64,000 nucleotides of DNA, taken from positions 18,153,073 through 18,217,072 of the forward strand of contig CM066912.1 in assembly GCA_033964015.1 (NCBI GenBank). The letters are read 5' to 3'. Position 1 is the first letter of the stretch, and each line of letters begins with the position of its first letter. The position numbers and the translations under genes are program-made. The DNA comes from Scolanthus callimorphus. Lineage: Eukaryota > Cnidaria > Anthozoa > Actiniaria > Edwardsiidae. A model generated the notes under the pieces. That model had not been told where the DNA came from. It made no database searches and saw only the letters and a list, made by a program, of their open reading frames with translations. Positions 11,277 through 21,100 of the stretch are shown one piece after another.

Positions 11277-12222
11277 TACAAGTTTTCGATGAACATGCAC
11301 CGTAGTACCGTAGTGGGGAAATAAAAAAGTTATTTTCAATAACCATGCACCGTAGTTCCGTAGTAGCGTAGTGGGGAAATAAAAAAGTTATTTTCGATGA
11401 ACATGCACGGTAGTTCCGTAGTAGCGTAGTGGGGAAATAAAAAAGTTGTTTTCAATGAACATGCACCGTAGTAGGTAGTGGAGAAATAAAAAAGTTATTT
11501 TCGATGAACATGCACCGTAGTAGGTAGTTAGGTAGTGGAGAAATAAAAAAGTTATTTTCGATGAACATGCACCGTAGTACCGTAGTAGCGTAGTGGAGAA
11601 ATAAAAAGGTTATTCTCGATGAACATGCACCGTAGTAGCGTAGTGGGAGAAATAAAAAGTTATTTTCAAAGAACATGCACCGTAGTACCGTAGTAGCGTA
11701 GTGGGGAAATAAAAAAGTTATTTTCGATGAACATGCACCGTAGTAGCGTAGTAGCGTAGTGGGAGAGATAAAAAAGTTATTTTCAAAGAACAGGCACCGT
11801 AGTACCGTAGTGGGGAAATAAAAAAAGTTATTTTCACAAAGAAGAGGCACCGTAGTAGCGTAGTAGCGTAGTGGGGAAATAAAAAGTTATTTTCAAAGAA
11901 CAGGCACCGTAGTAGCGTAGTAGCGTAGTGGGGAAATAAAAAAGTTATTTTCAAAGAACAGGCACCGTAGTACCGTAGTAGCGTAGTGGGGAAATAAAAA
12001 AGTTATTTTCACAAAGAAGAGGCACCGTAGTAGCGTAGTAGCGTAGTGGGGAAATAAAAAAGTTATTTTCAAAGAACAGGCACCGTAGTACCGTAGTGGG
12101 GAAATAAAAAAAGAAATTTTGAAAGAACAGGCACCGTAGTAGCGTAGTGGGGAAATAAAAAAGTTATTTTCAAAGAACAGGCACCGTAGTAGCGTAGTAG
12201 AGAGCGTAGTAGAGAAAACGAT
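11277..12222. repeat. ~59-bp minisatellite, about 16 units
   Basis: Units of the form GTAGTAGCGTAGTGGGGAAA-TAAAAAAGTTATTTTCAAAG-AACAGGCACC, varying by the number of short GTAGTA/CCGTAG sub-repeats. Roughly 16 copies, each with AATAAA on the plus strand. The long minus-strand ORFs (111-132 codons, LRCLFFENNFFISP repeats) follow from the unit length and are not genes. The array starts directly at the broken end of the gypsy integrase. Confidence 0.92.
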
Positions 12223-12752
12223 GGTCATATAATCGGCCCCTTATGATAGTGTTGTCTGATTTAGCGAAGTGTGGACTCATAGGATCATATAAGTGGATTG
12301 AGCAAAGTAAGCACAAATTTTTCTCCAAGACTGAAAATACCCGCGTATTTATTTATTTTCTAGACCTAGCTCGCGATAGTCATTGTCGCTAAATGGCTTT
12401 CAGTGAAAAGGGAAGCCATTTAGCAGCAAGGGGAACCATTTAGCAGCAAGGGGAAGACATTTAGCAGCAAGGTCCGAGTGAATGAGTCTGGGCGGCGATG
12501 TAAGCTAGCCAATGAGACAGCACCAGGACAACTAAAGAAAAGGCTACAAAGCGGTTTATGTATCTGCTTAGGACATTTCCTAGTACAGTATTACAATCAT
12601 AGTACATGTGATGGACACCGAAGGCTATTGTCATTTTACCGAGTTCCGGGGGGCGGCCGGTTGAGTTACAAGTACAAAAGGCCTAGATACGCCCCTGGCT
12701 GAATAGAGTGTTAGATCTTAGTTTAACCAATTGATCAACCTTTATTTCGCAG
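12223..12752. other. Spacer between minisatellite and peptidase exon
   Basis: Contains three or four copies of (C)ATTTAGCAGCAAGG(GGAA) near 12415-12475 and a transposon-like end (GGGGGGCGGCCGG ... GATACGCCCCTGGCTG) near 12645-12700. It ends in a good 3' splice site (tttatttcgcag at 12741-12752). No further peptidase exon was found here. Confidence 0.5.
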
Positions 12753-13638
12753 AAAACCCTCAGTGACAGAGCCGTTGCCTATATCAACATGGACTCCGCA
12801 GTGGCAGGGAATTACAGTTTTGCTGCTAGCGGAAGTCCTCTACTGGCAGACTTTATTTTCCAGGAAACAAAGAAAGTTCAAGATCATAACAAGGGTACTA
12901 CCGTCTATGATGCCTGGAAAAAGTCCTACCCTTCTTACAGTGTACCAGGAATGCCCAGGTTCTGGCTCAGACTATACGCCATTCGCGCATTTTTTAGGTG
13001 TCCCGAGTCTGGATTATGGATATAGCTTCAAGTCTCATGGAATTAACGGGTACCCTGTGTACCATTCAGTGCATGATACGTTTTACTGGCAGAAGACATT
13101 TAATGATCCCAATTTCAAGTCTCATTTGACGGTCGTTCAGGTGTCCGCGCGACTGCTTCTCGGTCTCAGCGATGCCGCCTTGATTCCTTACAAGTTCGGC
13201 CAGTACAATGAATCATTGGTACAAGGGTACAATGGCGTCGAAAAACAATATGAAAAGAGGCTTAACCAAGAAAACATCACCTTGGTGGCGATCAAGAACG
13301 CCATTTTGAATCTAACGCAGGCGGTTAAGAAATTTGAGCCCGCGATACAAGAAAGCAGACGTAATGCGGATTTCGCCAAGTTGCGCATGCTCAATGACCA
13401 GCTGATGTTATTTGAGCGATCGTTCATTTGGCCATATGGGTTACCAGGGCGACCGATGATGCGACACGTGATCTTTGCACCTCAGATGTCTAACGCCTAC
13501 GGCTCGGATACATTTGCCGCCATTGTGGACGCCATGTTTGGTGTGGAGAAGACAAAGGACTGGGACCTAGTCAGGAGACAGGTCTCTATAGTAACGCAAA
13601 GCATTCGTGCGGCCGCTGCGTCCCATAGAGCCATGTAA
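12753..13638 (+). pseudogene. 3' exon of a NAALADL1/GCPII-like M28 peptidase, frame-disrupted
   Basis: Starting at the splice acceptor, KTLSDRAVAYINMDSAVAGN matches the metal-binding part of the M28 peptidase domain; then GSGSDYTPFAHFLGVPSLDY and GYPVYHSVHDTF; then the TFR-like dimerisation domain (RMLNDQLMLFERSFIWPYGL to the stop after AAAASHRAM). NAALADase-family proteins are type II membrane peptidases that remove acidic or dipeptide residues. Asp of NMDS and His of YHSVHDT match zinc ligands Asp453 and His553 of human GCPII (recalled). The text GSGSDY..HFLG is closest to NAALADL1. The frame is broken between ...SVPGMPR and GSGSDY (12945-12965): the two pieces are in different frames and 3-4 family residues are missing. 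No upstream exons (PA domain, first half of M28) are visible in this window, so this is probably an isolated pseudogene piece, unless the rest lies beyond 12 kb upstream. Confidence 0.85.
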
Positions 13639-13878
13639 CATGTGTAATGAAGATAGAAAACTGCCACAAACTGTGTAATGTGTTTCTTCTGACATCAAGA
13701 TGGCCTCCAAAAGTGTGACAGAGATTTTTCTTTGTTCCAATTTTATGACAATTTTTGTTTCAGTCCCGGTGCTTAATGAAAATATTGCATGGCGGGCTCT
13801 AATATATGTTGAGCCCGCGCGAGTCAATCGACGTTATGATGGTCACCATATATTCTCAGTGCTGCGAAAATCAACTAT

Positions 13879-14018
13879 ATTGAACTATATTATACATGTT
13901 TAGCCCTTGTGCCTACATACACGCAATGCATGAGTGCTGGACGCTGATTACATATCTTTTGGTAACCTTCCAAAAGAACATATATTAGTGTTACAAACGA
14001 AGAATATAGGTCATAGGC
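13879..14018 (+). repeat. 140-bp segment duplicated at 34660-34799
   Basis: From ATTGAACTATATTATACATG to GAATATAGGTCATAGGC the sequence is repeated at 34660-34799 in the same orientation; I count one difference (ACGCAATG here, ACGTAATG there). It lies in the putative 3' UTR of the peptidase exon, before the poly(A) signal. Confidence 0.92.
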
Positions 14019-14093
14019 TTCTGGATATAACTATGCCGATCACACGAGATTTTTGTAACAGACGGCCCAACCAGTTATCAAACGATATATTAT

Positions 14094-14099
14094 AATAAA
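14094..14099 (+). terminator. Candidate polyadenylation signal
   Basis: AATAAA about 455 bases 3' of the peptidase stop codon, in an AT-rich context (atattataataaagtttc). Plausible end of the former transcript. Confidence 0.35.
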
Positions 14100-14174
14100 G
14101 TTTCAACTCACTTGGATTTACATTTGGAACCGACGGGTTTGAGAAAATAATATTCACTTCTTTTGTCAGTATAC

Positions 14175-14180
<6 letters not shown>

Positions 14181-14208
<28 letters not shown>

Positions 14209-14474
14209 CTGAGTCAGTAGCCCATGAGGCCGAAGGCCGAATGGGCTATTGACTCAGAGGCCATGAGGGCGAGAGGAATAATTGTTTTAGTCAAATCACA
14301 CTAGTAGGTCAATTTGTATTGCCAAAAAATGTTTTTGATCTGGTCATTTGCCATTTTCGGGCTTTCAAATCCGACACTTTTCGCTACTAGTAGGCTATAA
14401 CTTATAGCCTACTAGTAGCTCAACCAATCAGAACGCAGCATTAATAATAGACCACTAGTGTGATTTGACTAAAT
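14181..14474. mobile_element. Family A composite MITE: hairpin cap plus ACTAGT-ended body
   Basis: Part 1 (14181-14285) is a ~105-bp hairpin bounded by AACAATTATTCCTC and GAGGAATAATTGTT, containing GAGCCCGAATGGGCTC and its complements. Part 2 (14288-14474) is a body with ends TAGTCAAATCACACTAGT and ACTAGTGTGATTTGACTA, plus a central ACTAGTAGGCTATAACTTATAGCC palindrome in two halves. The same two-part structure is at 20322-21107, 61352-61557 and 61649-61942. No coding capacity. Confidence 0.85.
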
Positions 14475-14515
14475 TAGTATATACTACACGGGAACCTCCA
14501 TAGATCGCGCGTTTT

Positions 14516-16015
14516 TAGCGGAGCTCCTTTGCGGCCGAAGGCCGCAGAGCGGAGCACCATAGGTATCGCGTAGGAAGAATACAATAGCTCAAAGTAGAAC
14601 TCAGGTATACTATCGACTTCATTTTTCATGGTTCAGCGGTATTCCCATTATGGTATCGCTGGCGCGTCCGTGCGTGCCTGCCCCACCACAGGTAAACCAA
14701 GACCCTTCTCTGTTTATTATTATATCTTAGGAAGGGATGAAGCTCAGACAACCAAACTTGGGTGAAGTTGTCTTAGTGGCAAGGGGGGTGCAACTACCTT
14801 GTCACGTGGTATGACGTCATCGATGACGTCATCAAACGAGAAAAGGTCAATATCTCGGGAAGGAATAAACCTCAGACAACCAAACTTAGGTAAAGCTGTC
14901 TTACTGGCAAGGGGGGTGCAACTACCTTGTCACGTGGTATGACGTCATCGATGACGTCATCAAACGAGAAAAGGTTGATATCTCGGGAAGGAATAAACCT
15001 CAGACAACCAAACTTGGGTGAAGTTGTCTTAGTGGCAAGGGGGATGCAACTGCCTTGTCACGTGGTATGACGTCATCGATGACGTCATCAAACGGGAAAA
15101 GGTTGATATCTCGGCTATGGATGAACCTCAGACAACGAAACTTGGGTGAAGTTGTCTTAGTGGCAAGGGGGATGCAGCTGCCTTGTCACGTGGTATGACG
15201 TCATCGATGACCTCATCAAACGGGAAAGGTTGATATCTCGGGAAGGGATAAACCTCAGACAACCAAACTTGGGTGAGTTTGTCTTAGTGGCAAGGGGGGT
15301 GCAACTGCCTTGTCACGTGGTATGACGTCATCGATGACGTCATCAAACGAGAAAAGGTTGATATCTCGGGAAGGACAAACCTCAGACAACCAAACTTGGG
15401 TAAAGTTGTCTTAGTGCAAGGGGGTGCAACTGCAGGGTCATGTGGTATGACGTCATCGATGACGTCATCAAACGGGAAAAGGTTGATATCTCGGGAATGG
15501 ATGAACCTCAGACAACCAAACTTGGGTGAAGTTAGTTGTCTTAGTGGCAGGTGGGATGAAACTCGTTGTCACGTGGTATGACGTCATCGATGACGTCATC
15601 ATAGAAGAAAAATAATATATTTCGAGAAGGGATGATCCTCATACAACCAAAGTTGGATAAAGTTGTCTAAGTGGCAAGGGGGGTGTAACGTCTTGGTCAC
15701 GTGGTACGACGTCATCGATGACGTCATCATAGAAGAAAAATAATATTTCTCACCAAGGGATGAACCTTAGACAACCAAACTTGGGTGAAGTTGTTTTAGT
15801 GGCAAGGGTGGTGCAACCGCCTGGTCACGTTGTATGACGCCATCGATGACGTCATCATAGCAGAAAAACAATATATCTCGGGAAGGGGATGAATCTCAGA
15901 CAACCAAACTAATTGGGTAAAGTTGTCTTAGTGACAAGGGGGGTGCAACTCAGCCTGGTCAGAAAAATATGCAACCAGGAGCTCCGCTTTTAGCCAGTGG
16001 CTAAATCTATATATT
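14516..16015. mobile_element. Pearl/HINE-like element with satellite core, nested in family B
   Basis: Left end TAGCGGAGCTCC with a GCGGCCGAAGGCCGC hairpin and AGCGGAGCACCATAGG; core of ~9.5 tandem 128-bp units (14730-15956); right end GGAGCTCCGCTTTTAGCC with a TTTAGCCAGTGGCTAAA hairpin. The other family B copy (34590-34630, complement) shows the uninterrupted site GCGCGTTTTGATTGG; here the element lies between GCGCGTTTT and ATTGG. Left end, tandem core and terminal hairpin without transposase match the architecture described for pearl elements of bivalves and HINE/Helentron relatives (established knowledge); assignment to Helentrons is inference. Confidence 0.7.
14730..15956. repeat. 128-bp satellite with paired CRE palindromes (9 units plus a partial)
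   Basis: Each unit: GGAAGGGATGAACCTCAGAC, then AACCAAACTTGGGTGAAGTT, then GTGGCAAGGGGGGTGCAACT, a CACGTG E-box, and two TGACGTCA octamers separated by TCGA (a 22-bp perfect palindrome with the flanking A and T). Palindromes start at 14811, 14939, 15067, 15195, 15322, 15447, 15578, 15707 and 15833; spacing 125-131. Units 4, 8 and 9 have one changed base in the palindrome. The tenth unit is cut off before the palindrome. Confidence 0.95.
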
Positions 16016-17004
16016 ATTGGCTCGCTATCTCGGGCTATTGCCACAATATTCCGAGATCGAAAGCATTATCCCGAGATTGAGAAGCCCGAGTGCAAGTGGT
16101 TCGGATATTTTTACTTTCTAAAGGAACTATCTGATTCGAAATGCAACAAAAATCCTTCTCAATTAACTTATGTTGTCTCTTTAGTTTTCAAGGTGAATCA
16201 GAGAGATAATTTATTTCTTGAACTTCTTCGGAATCAGAGATCGATGATTCGTTCACGGCACTTTTGAGAGACAAATTACATTCACAACAACATACTAATT
16301 AAGGCAATTTTGTCGAAAACATATCTCAAGAAACTCTTAATCTACTTTGCCGAACATTTACCTGTAGGTTGAAAGGCACAGTAAATCGTAGAAGCCAGTC
16401 ATTGAGCTCAATTTAAGAGATAATTTCAGTTAAGCTTACGGCGTCGCCATGTTGATTCGCTTGATCACGAGCCATCCGACATCAAACGTATTTAAAGTGG
16501 TATCTCTTTTTATGAACAAGGTCTTCCTCATTGTCCCAGAGCTTGAAGAGGTTAATTTCCCAAATTCTGTTTGAATATTCCAAACGAATCTTGAATTTCT
16601 CTGCCAGCGGGTTAAAAAATATAGTCATCTATCGGTGGTGAAAATGGCGACCAAAAGCAAAGTGTTTTCAGCGAAGCAACTCTGCAGTTCACAATCGATA
16701 ATCCAAGGCACAAAATGCGAATTTATCCCTCGAATCCATCCTTGCAACCTTCTACAAACTTAAATCATTTATCGTAGTCGGTATTAAGGTTTAAAAAAAA
16801 GTGTTTTCTAGCGTTTTTGCTTCTCTAAAACAGCAGCAAGTTTCCACCATGTGTTGAGTAGCCGAATGCTTGTAGTGAAGTCTGACGTAATGTCGCGTGC
16901 GTGACAAACGTCACGCATACAGAAAGAGGCTACAAAATGTCGGCAAATGCCACATTTAGTGTCATTTGGATATTTTTTGGAGTGTTCCCGTGTAGTATAT
17001 ACTA

Positions 17005-17099
17005 AAACAATTATTCTCCTCAGGCTCCGTGAATAGTGGCGAATAGTCCCCTCGACCTATTCGCCACTATTCACTTCGCCTTCGGCGAATAATTGTTAA
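17005..17099. mobile_element. Hairpin cap next to family B copy 1
   Basis: AACAATTATTCTCCTCAGGC at the left pairs at its outer end with GGCGAATAATTGTTAAC at the right; inside, GTGAATAGTGGCGAATAG pairs with CTATTCGCCACTATTCAC. The boundary (ACAATTATTC / GAATAATTGT) equals that of the family A hairpins, but the interior is different. The remnant CTGAGGAGAATAATTGTTT is also present beside family B copy 2 (33586-33609). Confidence 0.8.
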
Positions 17100-17162
17100 C
17101 TATACTTCAAAACACGGCAGCTCAGTTTAACCATCATGAAAACAACACTTGGATCACTCGCT

Positions 17163-17470
17163 CCCGGGGGGATGACTCCCATATTTTTGGGGCGGGGGTG
17201 CTCGTCGGGAACTTTCTGTTTTACCCCTAAAAGGTACCTAAAATGGCGTCGCTTTAGTTGATTTTGACCCCTAAAAGGTACCAACAAGACGTATTCTCCC
17301 TCGTAATTTTCTCTTTCTCTGAAATTCAGGCTACCAACAAGTGTGATTTGCTAGAACGGACCTCTAACAGGTACCTTTCTAGAAAAAATTGCAAGTTTTC
17401 AAATTTTACCCCCTAAAAGGTACCAGAGGCCTGATTTTAAACCCTAAAAGGTACGACGAGCACCCCCGGG
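17163..17470. mobile_element. Non-autonomous hAT-like element, second family member
   Basis: Starts CCCGGGGGGATGACTCCCAT and ends GACGAGCACCCCCGGG, with inverted GGGTGCTCGTCG / CGACGAGCACCC inside the ends. It is flanked by an exact 8-bp target duplication CACTCGCT (17155-17162 and 17471-17478). The interior has four or five copies of CCCTAAAAGGTACC, the complement of the repeats in the 7447-7894 element. Confidence 0.85.
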
Positions 17471-17660
17471 CACTCGCTGACCAGGCTATTTGCAGCTGAT
17501 GAACTGTTTTCGCTTCGAGCCTATCAATAGACCTCTAGATTCCCAAGGTAAATCAACCGAGCATAACTTTAGTCGACTTGTGTGCGAAATTGCAAAGAAA
17601 TGTGACTGAAAAGGTGACATATTCGCAGTGATTTGACCAAGTTCTCTATAAGCAGGTAAG

Positions 17661-17860
17661 AGGTCGACCATTAGAAATTTTGGGAACATGCGCATGATTT
17701 GCTTTTTTCGAGGATCAGTTTGTGCAAGAATATTTTTGCGGAATTTTTCTTTTTTACTAGGCTGGATCTCTGCAAGAATTGATTTTGGAAGTATTGGCCT
17801 TGCTCGATTTTTTTGGGGGAATTGCCACCCCCCTCCCCCAATTTCTAATGGTCCACCCCT
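17661..17860. mobile_element. Small inverted-repeat element
   Basis: GGTCGACCATTAGAAATTTT near the left and CCAATTTCTAATGGTCCACC near the right form the inverted ends of a ~195-bp element. It sits about 300 bp upstream of the SLC18B1-like start codon. No ORF of note. Confidence 0.55.
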
Positions 17861-17879
17861 GAAATGATTACGAATCATG

Positions 17880-18148
17880 AATCACGCATATGTTTCTCAT
17901 TTTTTGCGCGGCCCAGTACAACCACGTGACATACGAACTGCCAGCGAGTTGCGTGACATATAAACAAGGAAGTCACGGTTCTCATCAATATAATATACTG
18001 TCAAGTGTCCTTGAACTTGTGTTCGTCGTATCAAATAATCCCGCGATAACCTTGACAGCTTTGTGATCAAAATATTTTGTGGCGACTCTTACACATAACA
18101 ATCACTGCATTTGCGATTCTTTGAAGGAAAACCAGATGTCCATCCAAA
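17880..18148 (+). promoter_or_regulatory. Presumed promoter/5' UTR of the SLC18B1-like gene
   Basis: The gene-free stretch before the start codon contains CACGTGAC at ~17932, GTGACATATAAAC at ~17953 and the TATA-like TATAATATACTG at ~17988. An upstream ATG at 18136 is out of frame with the chosen start at 18149. No motif is decisive; the assignment follows from position only. Confidence 0.3.
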
Positions 18149-21100
18149 ATGCCCACAACCAAATGGGAGTACCGCCAGCTAAACATTACTCATCCGCATT
18201 CAGAGGGATCTGACGGTGCTGAAGGGCAAAGTAGATCGCTATGGGAAAACTGCAATTTGAGAAAGGTTCTACGGTTCATCGCGATGTCAGTGATGTATTT
18301 CCTGACTTACGCTTGTATGGCTCTATTAGCAACTTTCTTTACTCTAGAGGTAAGTCCTGATTGATTATGCCTCGAAACAGAACAGGCGCCATGTTACGAA
18401 AACAGCGAAAAGTTCTAAGTGTTTAGCACAAAATTTGGGAAGTGTAACTTGAGAAAGATTCTAAATGGTCAGCACATATAGGTTGCAAACTCAAAACCTG
18501 CCCACCAACCCTCCAATAGATCAAACCAGCTAACGGCGTTTTACATCTTGTTGCCACCCAATTCAGACCATGTGATGGTTGCCTGTGAACGATTCCAGCT
18601 ATAACGCACGCGCGCGCTGCATGTCGATAGATGTGGGACATATGTCAAACAAACTGTTAAAACAGAACGCGCTGCATTCTGGTGCTTGGGCATTTTCTAA
18701 ATAAAGAAGAGCGCGCGCGCTTATAGCTGGAATCGTTCATTGTAAAATTTTTCTCACTCGACCGAGCGACGAGTGTATGTACAGAACAAAAGTATCCACC
18801 CAAAGGAATCATCACACGATCTGAATTGGGTGACAACAAGATGTAAACACCGTTAGCTGATTTGGTCTATTTGAAAAGAGCAGCTTGGGAGAGGTTCAAA
18901 GTTTATCGCGATGGGGCTTTCTTCGCTGTCTTCACTCGAATATCGAGCTAAACGCACCAGTAAGAAGATACGCGAGTTCGATTATAATTGGTCAAACAGG
19001 TGAAGGATCTGATTGGCTAAGAAAAAGTTGTGGCGGAACAGCAAAGCCCGGAAATACATCGATGTTTTGACACCGTGGGTCGCGATTCAACGGCATCGGC
19101 TTTGAGCTGTCGGTTTTAGCTAAATATGACTATTTTCTATAGGCGCGTGAGCGTGGGGTCAACGATACCGTCATTGGGTTCATATTCGGCATGTACCCCT
19201 GGTGGCTTTTATGTCTTCAATGGTGTATGGGGCGATACTGGTAAGTCATGGGCGGCAAAAGTGAAATCAGAAGTGGAGCTGGGAGGGGGCACTGCCCAAG
19301 TCAAAAACATTGAGGGGGGGTACCTTAAAGTAAATCAATGTAACCCGATCATGACGTTTTTCAATCATCTGTAGCTGCTTTTCTGGGCGTTTCACAGACG
19401 AGAATGAGCCAAAATGTCATTAGTTATTTATGTGACACCAAAAATGTTGAGGCATTCCCGGCTGTCATGTCCCAAAACCCCTGGAAAATTGAAAATTAAC
19501 AGAAGTAATTTATCCTCAACATAATTTTGCTTACGCTGTTCCTGTAAGTTCATGATGTTTCTTGATACCGCCAAGGATTACAGTAACCACAAAGAAATGC
19601 GAAGTAATCGATTGGATTCGTTTTAGATTCCATACTGGGGCGCCAGATTTGTACTTCTCACAGGTCTTTTTCTTAACGGCGGCGCACACCTCATCTTTGC
19701 GTGAGTATCGTTTTTCTTAGTAGACCAAGTATAGGAGGATCCTTTGTTTACAGTCTGAACTCATTGCATAAGCAGGATCTAGATTCAGGATGTTCAAATG
19801 AGATAAAAAATAATCAACACTGAATATCAATAGCGGAAAATCAATGAAGCCTACGTTGTACATTCAGTTGTAACGGCGCAGTTAAATTTTCATTTGTGAG
19901 AGAACACGACAGAAAATGTGGGTTAATGAGCCTTTTGCCACAGCAATCCATTCATTTTTAAAAATCTTCGCAGAGGCTTCAAACTTTATGAAAACGTTAA
20001 TACGTTCTTGGGAGTATAGTAATTATTTGATCTCGAACATTTTGATGATATCTTTTAAGAGCAAATAGGCATTCTCATAAGCCTTGAATTGCTTGGTCGG
20101 CGAGAGGCTCATTAGCCCACATGTTTTCTGTAAATTGAACTTCCCGCAATGCGCTCATAATTCAAATGACGAACGGAAAACTTTCTAATTACGCTTTATT
20201 CGCCAGGCGCTATTGAAATTCAGAACAATTCTTTTTGTAGCTCCGTTACGCTTGCTGATTTTCACTACTGCCTGAAATATGTAAACATTGACCTCACAAG
20301 ATATCCTCCTTTAGTGAAATCACACTAGTTGTCTATTATCAATGCTGCGTTCTGATTGGTTGAGCTACTAGCACGGGCACACAACGAGCCCCCTGGTTAA
20401 AATGTGTTTAAATTACGTATTTGGACATTTTACGCACGTAGAGCATATAAATACATGTTTTAAAAGTTGCTGGCAAAAATTTAGCTGTTCCTTTTTGCCA
20501 GGATAGGGTCTCATTTTTTCCCAGCCAGCAGCTGCGTGTTAAAAAATTTCTCAGCCAGCAGGACAATTTAACTGAAAATTTTCCCAGCCAGGAGAGTAAC
20601 ATTACCACAGGAAGCCCGAAAAATATATGGCTATCCTTAAAAACGACCACTAACTAAGTGCATTTTTAAGTACTGTCACTTAAAATTTCATTTTTCAACA
20701 TCCATGAGCAACTTGTGTTTCCCAGCAAAAGCGATATGCATAAATTTTTGCCAGGAACCGGAGGCGATGAATTTTTGCCAGCCAGCAAGAGGCTGCGATT
20801 ATTTTTTGCCAGCCAGCAGCGAAAGGGGGAGGAACAGCTTTTTTGAGGAACAGCTCCGTTGAGTGCCCGTGTACTAGTAGGCTATAAGTTATAGCCTACT
20901 AGTAGCGAAAAGTGTCGGATTTGAAAGACAGAAAATGGCAAATGACCAGAACAAAAACATTTTTTTGGCAAAACAAATTGACCTACTAGTGAGATTTGAC
21001 TAAAACAATTATTCCTCTCGCCCTCATGGCCTCTGAGTCAATAGCCCATTCGGCCTTCGAACTCATGGGCTATTGACTCAAAGCCCATTCGGGATCGAGG

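Larger units (their letters stand above)
14475..17004. mobile_element. Family B DNA element, copy 1 (with nested insertion)
   Basis: The ends are inverted copies of TAGTATATACTACACGG, followed inside by GAACCTCC on one side and GGAACACTCC on the other. Removing the nested element 14516-16015 leaves about 1030 bp that matches the copy at 33610-34659 in reverse orientation almost throughout (for example the stretches around GTTGATTCGCTTGATCACGA and GACAAACGTCACGCATACAG). No intact ORF or recognisable transposase. Internal segments such as ATGGCGACCAAAAGC and matching ORF pieces in copy 2 are not conserved as frames. Confidence 0.85.

Noticed and set aside
11452..12228. Long minus-strand ORFs with repeated LRCLFFENNFFISP peptides
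   Set aside because: They lie wholly in the ~59-bp minisatellite and exist in shifting frames; no start context or domain.
12763..12945. N-terminal part of the 291-codon plus-strand ORF as real protein
   Set aside because: The correct reading here is another frame (KTLSDRAVAYINMDS...). Only the part after GSGSDY of this ORF matches the family.
14288..14474. Family A body as a tRNA-derived SINE
   Set aside because: No A/B box promoter or tRNA fold; inverted ends and the central palindrome fit a DNA MITE.
14730..15956. CRISPR-like array
   Set aside because: Units are 128 bp with no unique spacers, in animal DNA, within a transposon; it is a satellite.
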